Positions 24,981 through 34,346 of a stretch of 64,000 nucleotides of DNA are shown here, one piece after another. Each line of letters begins with the position of its first letter. The first letter of the stretch is position 1. This DNA comes from Streptomyces sp. SS1-1 (lineage in GTDB: Bacteria > Actinomycetota > Actinomycetes > Streptomycetales > Streptomycetaceae), in assembly GCF_008973465.1 (NCBI RefSeq), contig NZ_WBXN01000004.1, forward strand, positions 4,876,501-4,940,500, read 5' to 3'. Both the position numbers and the translations under genes were made by a program. The notes under the pieces are model-generated. The model saw only the letters and a list, made by a program, of their open reading frames with translations, ran no database searches and was not told the origin of the DNA.

Positions 24981-25628
24981 ATGGCACGGCGATACGACAC
25001 CAACGACGCGACCGACCGTACGACGGGTCTGCGTGAGGCCGCGTCCGCTGTCCGCCGAGGCGAGCTCGTGGTCCTCCCGACCGACACGGTGTACGGCATC
25101 GGCGCCGACGCGTTCACCAAGGAGGCCGTCGGCGACCTGCTGGAGGCCAAGGGGCGCGGCCGGAACATGCCGACCCCCGTCCTGATCGGCTCCCCGAACA
25201 CGCTCCACGGCCTCGTCACCGACTTCTCCGAGCTGGCCTGGGAGCTGGTCGACGCGTTCTGGCCGGGCGCGCTGACGCTCGTCGCCCGGCACCAGCCGTC
25301 CCTGCAGTGGGACCTCGGTGACACCCGGGGCACGGTCGCCGTGCGCATGCCGCTGCACCCCGTCGCCATCGAGCTGCTGACCGAGGTCGGCCCCATGGCC
25401 GTGTCCTCCGCGAACCTCACCGGGCACCCGGCGCCGGAGAACTGCGACGCCGCGCAGGACATGCTCGGCGACTCGGTCTCCGTCTACCTCGACGGCGGCC
25501 CCACCCCGGGCAACGTGCCGTCCTCCATCGTCGACGTCACCCGTGAGGTGCCGCTGCTGCTCCGCGCGGGCGCCATCTCGGCGGAGGAGCTGCGGAAGGT
25601 CGTACCCGACCTCGAGGTGGCCAATTGA
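24981..25628 (+). CDS. L-threonylcarbamoyladenylate synthase (Sua5/YrdC/TsaC)
   Basis: A 215-residue YrdC-fold protein that makes threonylcarbamoyl-AMP from threonine, bicarbonate and ATP for t6A37 of tRNAs. It shows LPTDTVYGIGADA, a basic loop with KGRGRNMPTPVLI, and SSANLTGHPAP. It lacks the extra Sua5 domain. ATG follows ACGAGGAGG. It lies 52 bases after prmC in a translation-quality cluster with prfA. Confidence 0.93.
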   Translation: MARRYDTNDATDRTTGLREAASAVRRGELVVLPTDTVYGIGADAFTKEAVGDLLEAKGRGRNMPTPVLIGSPNTLHGLVTDFSELAWELVDAFWPGALTLVARHQPSLQWDLGDTRGTVAVRMPLHPVAIELLTEVGPMAVSSANLTGHPAPENCDAAQDMLGDSVSVYLDGGPTPGNVPSSIVDVTREVPLLLRAGAISAEELRKVVPDLEVAN

Positions 25629-25640
25629 CAGCCCCCGAGT

Positions 25641-25680
25641 CCCCCGAGCTCCCGGCTGCGCTCGAGCAGGGGGGACCCCC
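25641..25680. repeat. Small dispersed G/C palindrome supplying a ribosome site, copy 4
   Basis: CCCCCGAGCTC...GAGCAGGGGGG then ACCCCC, ending directly at the ATG of the next gene. The imperfect stem contains GGGGGGA, the only plausible ribosome-binding sequence of that gene, five bases before ATG. Confidence 0.6.
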
Positions 25681-26343
25681 ATGCGTGGCATAGGCAACGG
25701 GGAGAGCGCGGCGGAGATCACGACGACCTTCGTGGGTCTGCCGCGTGACAGCTTCCGCATCCTCCACGTCAGCACCGGCAACGTGTGCCGCTCACCGATC
25801 ACCGAGCGGCTGACCCGTCATTTCGTGCAGCAGCGGCTCGGCGTGCTGGGCCGCTCCCTCGTCGTGGAGAGCGCCGGCACCTGGGGCCACGAGGGCGCGC
25901 CCATGGAGGCCAACGCCGAGACGGTCCTGGCCGACTTCGGCGCGGACGCCCACGGCTTCACCGGCCGGGAGCTCCTCGACGAGCACGTCATCAGGGCCGA
26001 CCTGGTCCTGACGGCGACCCGCGACCACCGCGCCCAGGTCATCTCCATGGGCCACTCGGCGGGCCTGCGCACCTTCACGCTGAAGGAGTTCACCCGCCTG
26101 GTCCGCGCCATAGACCCGGCCACGCTGCCCCCGCTGGAGGACGGCGTGGTCCAGCGCGCGCGTGCCCTGGTGCGCGCCGCGGCGGCTCTACGCGGGTGGC
26201 TGCTGGCACCGACGGCGGAGGCGGACGAGGTGTACGACCCGTACGGGGCACCGCTGACGTTCTTCCGCTCGGTGGGCGAGGAGATACACGAGGCGCTGGA
26301 TCCGGTGGTGACCGCGCTGACGGGGGTGCCCGCGAGGGCCTAA
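25681..26343 (+). CDS. LMW protein-tyrosine-phosphatase-like protein with Ser in place of the catalytic Cys
   Basis: A 220-residue protein of the low-molecular-weight phosphatase/arsenate reductase fold. The P-loop reads VSTGNVCRSP (residues 30 to 39). The family form is VCxGNxCRSP, in which the first Cys is the nucleophile. Here that position is Ser31, while the second Cys (36) and Arg37 remain, as does the DPYGAP general-acid loop. From memory, related Streptomyces proteins share the serine, so it is probably not a sequencing error. It may be a pseudophosphatase that binds phosphoproteins. The ATG follows the repeat at 25641-25680. Confidence 0.8.
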   Translation: MRGIGNGESAAEITTTFVGLPRDSFRILHVSTGNVCRSPITERLTRHFVQQRLGVLGRSLVVESAGTWGHEGAPMEANAETVLADFGADAHGFTGRELLDEHVIRADLVLTATRDHRAQVISMGHSAGLRTFTLKEFTRLVRAIDPATLPPLEDGVVQRARALVRAAAALRGWLLAPTAEADEVYDPYGAPLTFFRSVGEEIHEALDPVVTALTGVPARA

Positions 26344-26417
26344 CAGCGCAGGGCGGACGTGGCGTGCCGGGCCTACATTGGACTCACGTCATCGTCGACG
26401 CACGTCCGGAGCCCACC

Positions 26418-27656
26418 ATGTCGGTCACCCACACCCTCGAGGCCGATGTCCTGCGGCGGCAGGACCCCCAGCTCGCCGACATCCTGCACGGCGAGCTCGA
26501 CCGGCAGTCCACGACGCTCCAGCTGATCGCCGCCGAGAACTTCACGTCCCCGGCCGTGCTGGCGGCCCTCGGCTCACCTCTGGCCAACAAGTACGCGGAG
26601 GGGTATCCGGGCAGCCGGTACCACGGCGGGTGCGAGATGGCCGACGTGGCCGAGCGGCTCGCCGTGGAGCGCGCCAAGGACCTCTTCGGCGCCGAGCACG
26701 CCAACGTGCAGCCGCACTCCGGGTCCTCCGCCGTGCTCGCCGCCTACGCGGTCCTGCTGCGGCCCGGCGACACCGTCCTCGCGCTCGGCCTGCCGTACGG
26801 CGGGCACCTCACGCACGGCTCGCCCGCCAACTTCTCCGGCCGCTGGTTCGACTTCGTCCCGTACGGCGTCGACGCGGAGACCGGGCTCATCGACCACGAC
26901 CAGGTGCGCACGCTCGCCCGCACCCACCGGCCCAAGGCGATCGTGTGCGGCTCCATCGCCTACCCCCGCCACATCGACCACGCCTTCTTCCGCGAGGTCG
27001 CCGACGAGGTCGGGGCGTACCTCATCGCCGACGCCGCCCACCCCATCGGGCTGGTGGCCGGGGGAGCGGCGCCCAGCCCGGTGCCGTACGCCGACATCGT
27101 GTGCGCGACGACCCACAAGGTGCTGCGGGGCCCGCGCGGCGGCATGCTCCTGTGCGGGGCGGACCTCGCCGAGCGCGTCGACCGGGCGGTGTTCCCGTTC
27201 ACGCAGGGCGGCGCCCAGATGCACACCGTCGCCGCGAAGGCCGTGGCGTTCGGGGAGGCCGCCACCCCGGCGTTCGCCGCGTACGCGCACCAGGTCGTCG
27301 CCAACGCGCGCACGCTCGCCGCCGGCCTGGCCGCGCAGGGGCTGGTGGTCACCACGGGCGGTACGGACACGCACCTCATCACCGCCGACCCGACCCCCCT
27401 CGGCGTCGACGGCCGCGAGGCCCGCTCCCGGCTCGCGGCGGCCGGCGTGGTCCTGGACTGCTGCGCGCTGCCGCACGGCGACGTCCGGGGCCTGCGCCTC
27501 GGCACGGCGGCCGTCACGACGCAGGGCATGGGCGAGCGGGAGATGACGCGGGTGGCGGCGCTGATCGCGGGCGTGCTGCGCGGGGACGACGAACGTCACA
27601 CGGCGCGTGAGGAGGTCCGGGAGCTGACCGCCGGATTCCCGCCCTATCCCCGGTGA
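26418..27656 (+). CDS. Serine hydroxymethyltransferase-like PLP enzyme
   Basis: A 412-residue fold-I PLP protein. It shows LIAAENFTS, KYAEGYPGSRYHGG, QPHSGSSAVLAAY and TTHKVLRGPRGG with the PLP lysine at 234. SHMT normally makes glycine and methylene-tetrahydrofolate from serine. This is the second, divergent glyA-type copy expected at this position in Streptomyces (glyA2-like), so its substrate may differ. ATG 26418 starts the conserved region. No strong ribosome site is visible. Confidence 0.87.
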   Translation: MSVTHTLEADVLRRQDPQLADILHGELDRQSTTLQLIAAENFTSPAVLAALGSPLANKYAEGYPGSRYHGGCEMADVAERLAVERAKDLFGAEHANVQPHSGSSAVLAAYAVLLRPGDTVLALGLPYGGHLTHGSPANFSGRWFDFVPYGVDAETGLIDHDQVRTLARTHRPKAIVCGSIAYPRHIDHAFFREVADEVGAYLIADAAHPIGLVAGGAAPSPVPYADIVCATTHKVLRGPRGGMLLCGADLAERVDRAVFPFTQGGAQMHTVAAKAVAFGEAATPAFAAYAHQVVANARTLAAGLAAQGLVVTTGGTDTHLITADPTPLGVDGREARSRLAAAGVVLDCCALPHGDVRGLRLGTAAVTTQGMGEREMTRVAALIAGVLRGDDERHTAREEVRELTAGFPPYPR

Positions 27657-27795
27657 GACGGGGTACCCGCGCCGGGCACACAGCGAGACGTGCAACCATC
27701 GTCGTTACCCGGGAGTCCCCTCACATATGCGTCGCGTACGCCTCCGTCGCTAGGGTGTGGGGCTGAGATGGCCGGCGAGATTTGTGGGGAAGCCC

Positions 27796-29097
27796 GTGCG
27801 TGAATACCTGCTGACGCTCTGTGTCACGGCCGCGGTGACGTATCTGCTGACAGGGCCGGTGCGGAAGTTCGCGATCGTGGCGGGGGCGATGCCGGAGATC
27901 CGGGCGCGCGACGTGCACCGGGAACCCACTCCGCGGCTCGGCGGGATCGCGATGTTCTTCGGCCTGTGCGCCGGACTGCTGGTCGCGGACCATCTCACGA
28001 ACCTCAGCGCGGTCTTCGAGAAGTCCAACGAGCCCCGGGCGCTGCTCTCCGGGGCGGCGCTGATCTGGCTGATCGGCGTCCTGGACGACAAGTTCGAGAT
28101 CGACGCCCTGATCAAGCTGGGCGGCCAGGTGATCGCCGCGGGTGTGATGGTCATGCAGGGTCTGACCATCCTGTGGCTGCCCATCCCCAAGGTCGGCACG
28201 GTCGCGCTGACCCAGTGGCAGGGCACGCTGCTGACGGTCGCGCTGGTCGTAATCACCATCAACGCGGTCAACTTCGTGGACGGCCTCGACGGACTCGCGG
28301 CCGGCATGGTGTGCATCGCGGCGGCGGCGTTCTTCATGTACGCCTACCGCATCTGGTACTCGTACGGCATCGAGGCGGCGGCGCCCGCGACGCTCTTCTC
28401 GGCCATCCTCATGGGCATGTGCCTGGGCTTCCTGCCGCACAACATGCACCCGGCGCGGATCTTCATGGGCGACTCGGGCTCGATGCTGATCGGGCTCGTC
28501 CTGGCGGCTGGCGCCATCTCCGTCACCGGCCAGGTCGACCCGGACAACCTCTTCGGCGGGTCCGAGCGCAGCGCGGTGCACCAGATGGTGCCCCTGTACA
28601 TCCCGCTGCTGATGCCGCTCACGATCATCGCGATCCCGGCCGCCGACCTGATCCTGGCGATCGTGCGCCGCACCTGGCGCGGCCAGTCGCCGTTCGCCGC
28701 GGACCGGGGGCATCTGCACCACCGGCTGCTGGAGATCGGCCACTCCCACAGCCGCGCGGTGCTGATCATGTACTTCTGGTCGGCCCTGATCGCCTTCGGC
28801 GCGCTCGCCTACTCGGTCAACTCGGCGTCCATGTGGATCGTCCTCGGCGTGGTCTTCCTCAGCGCCATCGGCCTGGTCCTCCTGCTCCTCCCACGCTTCA
28901 CCCCGCGCACCCCGCGCTGGGCGGAACACTTCGTGCCGCCGCGCTACCGCAGGCGCCGGTCCGTGAGCCGTTCCGCGGACGCGACCACCCCGCCGCCGGC
29001 CCTGACCGAGGACCCGGAACTCCGCACTCCGGTCGCTGCGGGAGCCACCGCCGCCAACGGCGCGACGGCGCTCGGGTCGCGTTCGCGCACCAGGTGA
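27796..29097 (+). CDS. WecA/TagO/MraY-family glycosyl-1-phosphate transferase
   Basis: A 433-residue membrane enzyme with about ten or eleven transmembrane helices. It transfers a sugar-1-phosphate (probably GlcNAc-1-P) from UDP-sugar to a polyprenyl phosphate, the first step of wall glycopolymer synthesis. VLDDKFEID and NFVDGLDGLAAG hold the catalytic aspartates, and DRGHLHHRLLEIGHSH carries the HxH substrate motif. GTG 27796 is chosen because GGGGAAG precedes it and VREYLLTL begins the first helix. The C-terminal 60 residues are a soluble tail. It lies just upstream of the atp operon. Confidence 0.9.
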   Translation: MREYLLTLCVTAAVTYLLTGPVRKFAIVAGAMPEIRARDVHREPTPRLGGIAMFFGLCAGLLVADHLTNLSAVFEKSNEPRALLSGAALIWLIGVLDDKFEIDALIKLGGQVIAAGVMVMQGLTILWLPIPKVGTVALTQWQGTLLTVALVVITINAVNFVDGLDGLAAGMVCIAAAAFFMYAYRIWYSYGIEAAAPATLFSAILMGMCLGFLPHNMHPARIFMGDSGSMLIGLVLAAGAISVTGQVDPDNLFGGSERSAVHQMVPLYIPLLMPLTIIAIPAADLILAIVRRTWRGQSPFAADRGHLHHRLLEIGHSHSRAVLIMYFWSALIAFGALAYSVNSASMWIVLGVVFLSAIGLVLLLLPRFTPRTPRWAEHFVPPRYRRRRSVSRSADATTPPPALTEDPELRTPVAAGATAANGATALGSRSRTR

Positions 29098-29402
29098 GAA
29101 GCGCCTCAAGGTAAGAATCTGACGAGAGCATTGCCAAGTCATGGGGGAACGAAGTGTCCCAATACCAGACAAGGCACCCCGTGAACTGCACAGACGCGCG
29201 CCATCACCCTCATGTGTGACAGTAGGCACACTCCCAGGTAAAGACCTCATCAAATAGTTTGTGATACGGTTCACGAGAACCCCCCGGACAGAGCCGTAGG
29301 GCCGCAGTGCGACGGTCCACCGGCGTGAGGTTCTCTCTCCACCCGGGACTACGCTCGTCCATGACGACACCCTGCCCCCACCGTGAAAGCGGAGTTGCCG
29401 CC
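29098..29402 (+). other. Upstream region of the atp operon
   Basis: A 305-base region without a gene. TGTGATACGGT at 29260-29270 resembles an extended -10, with only a weak -35 about 17 bases before it. No terminator is obvious for the preceding gene. The atpI ribosome site (GCGGAG) is at the right end. Confidence 0.35.
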
Positions 29403-29849
29403 ATGCCGTCCAATGACGCCCGCACCCTGCTCCAGGCCGGTGTGCCCACAGCCGGCGCCGGCGCCGTAGCCGCTGTCGTCAGCGGTGTGGTCGCCGGTGG
29501 CAAGGGCGCGATCGGGGCCGTCGTCGCGACGCTGGTCGTGCTCCTCTTCATGGGGCTGGGCCTCTACATCCTGCAGCGCACTGCCAAATCGCTTCCGCAT
29601 CTGTTCCAGGCCATGGGTCTGATGCTGTACGCCGCGCAGATCCTGCTGCTCTTCATCTTCATGGCCGCGTTCAAGAACACCACGCTGTTCAACCCGCGGG
29701 CCTTCGCCATCACCCTGCTCGCGACCACGCTCGTGTGGATCGCCGCGCAGACCCGGGCCCACATGAAGGCCAAGATCCTCTACGTGGAACCCGATTCGGA
29801 CGCCTCCTCCAAGGACGGCAAGTCCGAAAAGACGGGGCATTCGTCGTGA
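29403..29849 (+). CDS. atpI: ATP synthase protein I
   Basis: A 148-residue membrane protein with about four hydrophobic segments between residues 15 and 125 (VVATLVVLLFMGLGLYIL, LMLYAAQILLLFIFM, AFAITLLATTLVWIA), ending in a Ser/Lys/Asp-rich tail. AtpI proteins assist assembly of the c-ring. It is the first gene of the atpIBEFHAGDC order. ATG 29403 has GCGGAG eight bases upstream. An earlier ATG at 29361 lacks one. Confidence 0.88.
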   Translation: MPSNDARTLLQAGVPTAGAGAVAAVVSGVVAGGKGAIGAVVATLVVLLFMGLGLYILQRTAKSLPHLFQAMGLMLYAAQILLLFIFMAAFKNTTLFNPRAFAITLLATTLVWIAAQTRAHMKAKILYVEPDSDASSKDGKSEKTGHSS

Positions 29850-30074
29850 GGGGTAGGGGCGGGATAAAGGCGCTCGAGAAGTCCTGCTATCGTCCGGTGC
29901 CAACTGCGGCATCGCGGGCGCGGGCATCTGAGCTGACGCCTGCTCAATCGCGAGGCGAGATGCCCCCCAGCCGCCCCCATATCCGTAACACCAGTCCCGT
30001 GCCGACCCGCGGCCTCGCGCCGCGCCGACACAACGAGGTTGCCGTACCTATGCGCCACGCTGAAGGAGCCCGCG

Positions 30075-30896
30075 GTGAGTGCTGACCCGACGCAGGTGCT
30101 CGCCTTCGAGACCGACTGCCACATCTTCGACGGCTGTGGCTTCCCGGCTCCCGGCCTGCACTCGTTCCTGTTCGAGCCTCTGTGGGGCGACGCGGACAGC
30201 AACGTCTACTTCAACAAGACGATGCTGCTCGCGCTGCTCGGCTCGATCGTCATCATCGGCTTCTTCTGGGCCGCGTTCCGCAAGCCGCAGGTCGTTCCGG
30301 GCAAGCTGCAGATGGTCGCCGAGGCCGGGTACGACTTCATCCGGCGCGGTGTCGTCTACGAGACGATCGGCAAGAAGGAGGGCGAGAAGTACGTTCCTCT
30401 CATCGTCTCGCTGTTCTTCTTCATCTGGATGATGAACCTCTGGTCGGTCATCCCGGTCGCTCAGTTCCCGGTGACGGCGATCATCGCCTACCCCGCGGTG
30501 CTGGCACTGATCGTCTACGTCCTGTGGGTCTCGCTGACGTTCAAGCGCCACGGATTCGTCGGCTTCTTCAAGAACGTCACGGGCTACGACAAGTCGCTCG
30601 GCGCGGTGCTTCCGCTCGCCATGCTCATCGAGTTCTTCTCGAACCTGCTGGTGCGGCCCTTCACCCACGCCGTCCGACTCTTCGCGAACATGTTCGCCGG
30701 CCACACCCTGCTGCTTCTCTTCACGATCGCCAGCTGGTATCTGCTGAACGGCATCGGGATCGCCTACGCCGGTGTCTCGTTCATCATGACCGTGGTGATG
30801 ACGGCCTTCGAGCTCTTCATCCAGGCCCTTCAGGCGTACGTCTTCGTGCTCCTGACGTGCACCTACATCCAGGGCGCGCTCGCCGAGCACCACTGA
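30075..30896 (+). CDS. atpB: ATP synthase subunit a
   Basis: A 273-residue FO proton-channel subunit with five to six membrane helices. The essential arginine lies in THAVRLFANMFAGH. GTG 30075 is preceded by GAAGGAG with six bases between. An upstream ATG at 30051 is less likely. It follows atpI after a 225-base gap containing several small inverted repeats, which may allow separate control of atpI and the structural genes. Confidence 0.95.
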   Translation: MSADPTQVLAFETDCHIFDGCGFPAPGLHSFLFEPLWGDADSNVYFNKTMLLALLGSIVIIGFFWAAFRKPQVVPGKLQMVAEAGYDFIRRGVVYETIGKKEGEKYVPLIVSLFFFIWMMNLWSVIPVAQFPVTAIIAYPAVLALIVYVLWVSLTFKRHGFVGFFKNVTGYDKSLGAVLPLAMLIEFFSNLLVRPFTHAVRLFANMFAGHTLLLLFTIASWYLLNGIGIAYAGVSFIMTVVMTAFELFIQALQAYVFVLLTCTYIQGALAEHH

Positions 30897-30969
30897 GCCC
30901 TTCCCCCCTCGATCCCAAGTCGTCCGGTGGCCAACCCCCACCGGTCCGTAAAGAAAAGGAAGAACTGGC

Positions 30970-31200
30970 ATGTCCCAGACCCTTGCCGCTGTTTCCGGCT
31001 CGCTCGGCTCCATCGGTTACGGCCTCGCTGCCATCGGCCCCGGCGTCGGCGTCGGCATCATCTTCGGTAACGGCACCCAGGCCCTCGCCCGTCAGCCCGA
31101 GGCCGCCGGCCTGATCCGCGCCAACCAGATCCTCGGCTTCGCCTTCTGTGAGGCGCTCGCCCTCATCGGTCTGGTCATGCCGTTCGTCTACGGCAAGTGA
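30970..31200 (+). CDS. atpE: ATP synthase subunit c
   Basis: A 76-residue hairpin protein that forms the rotating ring. Two membrane helices flank the polar loop ARQPEA. The proton-carrying carboxylate is Glu61 in GFAFCEALALIGL. The ATG follows AAAGGAAGAA, a strong ribosome site, as expected for the subunit made in the most copies. Confidence 0.97.
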   Translation: MSQTLAAVSGSLGSIGYGLAAIGPGVGVGIIFGNGTQALARQPEAAGLIRANQILGFAFCEALALIGLVMPFVYGK

Positions 31201-31242
31201 TCTGACGATCCACGACCAGCCGACTAGACGAAAGGCACTGAC

Positions 31243-31788
31243 ATGAGCCAGCTGCTCATTGTGGCGGCCGAGGAGATGGAAAACCCCCTCGTCCCGCCGG
31301 TCCCCGAGCTCGTCATCGGCCTCATCGCCTTCGTCATCGTCTTCGGCTTCCTCGCCTGGAAGCTCCTCCCGAACATCAACAAGGTTCTGGAGCAGCGTCG
31401 CGAGGCCATCGAGGGCGGTATCGAGAAGGCCGAGGCCGCGCAGACCGAGGCCCAGAGCGTTCTTGAGCAGTACAAGGCTCAGCTCGCCGAGGCCCGGCAC
31501 GAGGCCGCGCGTCTGCGCCAGGAGGCGCAGGAGCAGGGCGCCACGCTCATCGCCGAGATGCGCGCGGAAGGCCAGCGGCAGCGTGAGGAGATCGTCGCCG
31601 CCGGTCACGCCCAGATCGAGGCCGACCGCAAGGCCGCCGCGTCCGCGCTGCGCCAGGACGTCGGCAAGCTCGCCACCGAACTGGCCGGCAAGCTCGTCGG
31701 CGAGTCCCTCGAGGACCACGCCCGGCAGAGCCGCGTCATCGACCGCTTCCTCGACGAGCTCGAGGAGAAGGCCGAGGCCGGACGATGA
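31243..31788 (+). CDS. atpF: ATP synthase subunit b
   Basis: A 181-residue stator subunit with one N-terminal membrane helix (about 22 to 42, ELVIGLIAFVIVFGFLAW) and then a long charged coiled coil. Its stop overlaps the atpH start (ATGA), giving coupled translation of the two stator proteins. Confidence 0.95.
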   Translation: MSQLLIVAAEEMENPLVPPVPELVIGLIAFVIVFGFLAWKLLPNINKVLEQRREAIEGGIEKAEAAQTEAQSVLEQYKAQLAEARHEAARLRQEAQEQGATLIAEMRAEGQRQREEIVAAGHAQIEADRKAAASALRQDVGKLATELAGKLVGESLEDHARQSRVIDRFLDELEEKAEAGR

Positions 31789-32600
31789 ACGGAGCGAGCC
31801 GCGAGGCCCTGGCAGCCGCACGTGAGCGACTCGACGCGCTGACGGACAACACCTCCGTCGACGCCGGACGGCTCGCCGACGAGCTGGCCGCCGTCACCGC
31901 GCTGCTCGACCGCGAGGTGTCGCTGCGTCGGGTCCTCACCGACCCGGCGCAGGCCGGCGAGGCCAAGGCCGACCTGGCCCGGCGTCTGCTCGGCAACCAG
32001 GTCGGCGGCGAGACCGCCGACCTGCTGGGCGGCATGGTGCGCTCGCGCTGGTCGCAGTCCCGCGACCTGGTGGACGCGCTGGAGGAGCTGGCGAACATCG
32101 CCGACCTCACGGCCGCCCAGAAGGCGGGCACGCTCGACGACGTCGAGGACGAGCTGTTCCGGTTCGGCCGGATCGTCTCCTCCAACACGGAGCTGCGTGC
32201 CGCGCTCACCGACCGCGCCGCCACCGCCTCGGCCAAGAGCGAGCTGCTCCGCAGCCTCCTCGGCGGCCGGGCCAAGGCGACCACCGAGCGTCTGGTGACG
32301 CGCCTCGTCACCGCGCCGCGTGGACGTAGCCTGGAGTCGGGACTGGAGTCCCTGTCCAAGCTCGCCGCCGACCGCCGGGAGCGCATGGTCGCCGTCGTCA
32401 CCTCGGCGGTGCCGCTGAGCGACCGGCAGAAGCAGCGCCTGGGCGCCGCCCTCGCCAAGGTCTACGGCCGTCAGATGCACCTCAATCTCGACGTGGACCC
32501 CGAGGTCGTCGGAGGCATCCGGGTCAAGGTCGGCGACGAGGTCATCAACGGCGCGATCGCGGACCGCATCGAGGACGCCGGCCGCCGCCTGGCGGGCTAG
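31785..32600 (+). CDS. atpH: ATP synthase subunit delta (long actinobacterial form)
   Basis: A 271-residue stator subunit linking b to the F1 head. It is about 90 residues longer than the E. coli protein, as is usual in Streptomyces, and it is not fused to a b domain as in mycobacteria. The C-terminal KVYGRQMHLNLDVDPEVVGGIRVKVGDEVINGAI is the conserved delta signature (shown in parts: VDPEVVGGIRV). Coupled to atpF by ATGA. Confidence 0.93.
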   Translation: MNGASREALAAARERLDALTDNTSVDAGRLADELAAVTALLDREVSLRRVLTDPAQAGEAKADLARRLLGNQVGGETADLLGGMVRSRWSQSRDLVDALEELANIADLTAAQKAGTLDDVEDELFRFGRIVSSNTELRAALTDRAATASAKSELLRSLLGGRAKATTERLVTRLVTAPRGRSLESGLESLSKLAADRRERMVAVVTSAVPLSDRQKQRLGAALAKVYGRQMHLNLDVDPEVVGGIRVKVGDEVINGAIADRIEDAGRRLAG

Positions 32601-32669
32601 CAGCAACTCAATACGCAGTACGTACTTACGACGGCCCAGTTGGGTCGTACAGAGGATTCACCTCGTTCA

Positions 32670-32690
32670 GGGGGGAGTCCCCATCCCCCC
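32670..32690. repeat. Small dispersed G/C palindrome before atpA, copy 5
   Basis: GGGGGGA (32670-32676) pairs with TCCCCCC (32684-32690), loop GTCCCCA. It lies in the 132-base atpH-atpA gap, 43 bases before the atpA start. Confidence 0.55.
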
Positions 32691-32732
32691 AAAGTGAAAC
32701 TTCGGGCCCAACAAGGAGAGCAGGGAACCCAG

Positions 32733-34325
32733 ATGGCGGAGCTCACGATCCGGCCGGAGGAGATCCGGGACGCGCTGGAGAACTTTGTCCAGTCGTACAA
32801 GCCGGACGCGGCCTCGCGCGAGGAGGTCGGTACGGTCACCCTTGCCGGCGACGGCATCGCGAAGGTCGAGGGCCTCCCCTCGGCCATGGCCAACGAACTG
32901 CTGAAGTTCGAGGACGGCACCCTCGGCCTCGCGCTCAACCTGGAAGAGCGCGAGATCGGCGCCATCGTCCTCGGTGAGTTCAGCGGCATCGAGGAGGGTC
33001 AGCCGGTGCAGCGCACCGGTGAGGTGCTCTCCGTGGCCGTCGGCGAGGGCTACCTCGGCCGCGTCGTCGACCCGCTCGGCAACCCGATCGACGGCCTCGG
33101 CGAGATCGAGACCAGCGGTCGTCGTGCCCTCGAGCTGCAGGCCCCCACGGTCATGCAGCGCAAGTCGGTGCACGAGCCGATGGAGACCGGCTACAAGGCC
33201 GTCGACGCGATGACCCCGATCGGCCGCGGCCAGCGCCAGCTGATCATTGGTGACCGCCAGACCGGCAAGACCGCCCTGGCCGTCGACACGATCATCAACC
33301 AGCGCGACAACTGGCGCTCGGGCGACGTGAACAAGCAGGTCCGCTGCATCTACGTCGCCATCGGCCAGAAGGGCTCGACCATCGCGTCGGTCCGCCGCGC
33401 GCTGGAGGAGAACGGCGCGCTGGAGTACACGACCATCGTCGCCGCCCCGGCGTCCGACCCGGCCGGCTTCAAGTACCTGGCGCCGTACACCGGTTCGGCC
33501 ATCGGCCAGCAGTGGATGTACGAGGGCAAGCACGTCCTCATCATCTTCGACGACCTCTCGAAGCAGGCCGACGCCTACCGCGCCGTGTCCCTGCTGCTGC
33601 GCCGCCCGCCGGGCCGCGAGGCCTACCCGGGTGACGTCTTCTACCTGCACTCCCGTCTGCTGGAGCGCTGCGCGAAGCTCTCCGACGAGATGGGTGCCGG
33701 CTCGATGACCGGTCTGCCGATCGTCGAGACGAAGGCCAACGACGTCTCGGCGTTCATCCCGACCAACGTCATCTCCATCACCGACGGCCAGTGCTTCCTG
33801 GAGTCGGACCTGTTCAACGCCGGTCAGCGCCCCGCGCTGAACGTCGGTATCTCCGTCTCCCGAGTCGGTGGTTCCGCGCAGCACAAGGCGATGAAGCAGG
33901 TCTCCGGCCGTCTGCGCGTGGACCTCGCCCAGTTCCGTGAGCTCGAGGCGTTCGCCGCCTTCGGTTCCGACCTGGACGCCGCGTCGAAGGCGCAGCTGGA
34001 GCGTGGCCAGCGCATGGTCGAGCTGTTGAAGCAGGCCCAGTACGAGCCCATGTCCACCGAGGACCAGGTCGTCTCCGTGTGGGCCGGCACCACCGGCAAG
34101 ATGGACGACGTCCCGGTCGCCGACATCCGCCGCTTCGAGAAGGAGCTCCTGGAGTACCTGCACCGCAAGGAGCAGGGCCTCATGACCTCCATCAAGGAGG
34201 GCGGCAAGATGTCGGACGACACCCTCACGGCCGTCGCCGACGCCATCGCGGAGTTCAAGAAGCAGTTCGAGACCTCGGACGGCAAGCTGCTCGGCGAGGA
34301 CGCTCCGGCCGCTGCCGCCAAGTGA
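32733..34325 (+). CDS. atpA: ATP synthase subunit alpha
   Basis: A 530-residue F1 subunit. The nucleotide-binding loop is GDRQTGKT at 173 to 180. PGREAYPGDVFYLHSRLLER and the SVSRVGGSAQ region match the family. The start ATG 32733 follows AAGGAGAGCAGGG and gives MAELTIRPEEI, the usual N-terminus. The frame is open further upstream but lacks a start signal. A palindrome precedes it. Confidence 0.97.
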   Translation: MAELTIRPEEIRDALENFVQSYKPDAASREEVGTVTLAGDGIAKVEGLPSAMANELLKFEDGTLGLALNLEEREIGAIVLGEFSGIEEGQPVQRTGEVLSVAVGEGYLGRVVDPLGNPIDGLGEIETSGRRALELQAPTVMQRKSVHEPMETGYKAVDAMTPIGRGQRQLIIGDRQTGKTALAVDTIINQRDNWRSGDVNKQVRCIYVAIGQKGSTIASVRRALEENGALEYTTIVAAPASDPAGFKYLAPYTGSAIGQQWMYEGKHVLIIFDDLSKQADAYRAVSLLLRRPPGREAYPGDVFYLHSRLLERCAKLSDEMGAGSMTGLPIVETKANDVSAFIPTNVISITDGQCFLESDLFNAGQRPALNVGISVSRVGGSAQHKAMKQVSGRLRVDLAQFRELEAFAAFGSDLDAASKAQLERGQRMVELLKQAQYEPMSTEDQVVSVWAGTTGKMDDVPVADIRRFEKELLEYLHRKEQGLMTSIKEGGKMSDDTLTAVADAIAEFKKQFETSDGKLLGEDAPAAAAK

Positions 34326-34346
34326 CGTAAGGAAGGGACCTGACTC

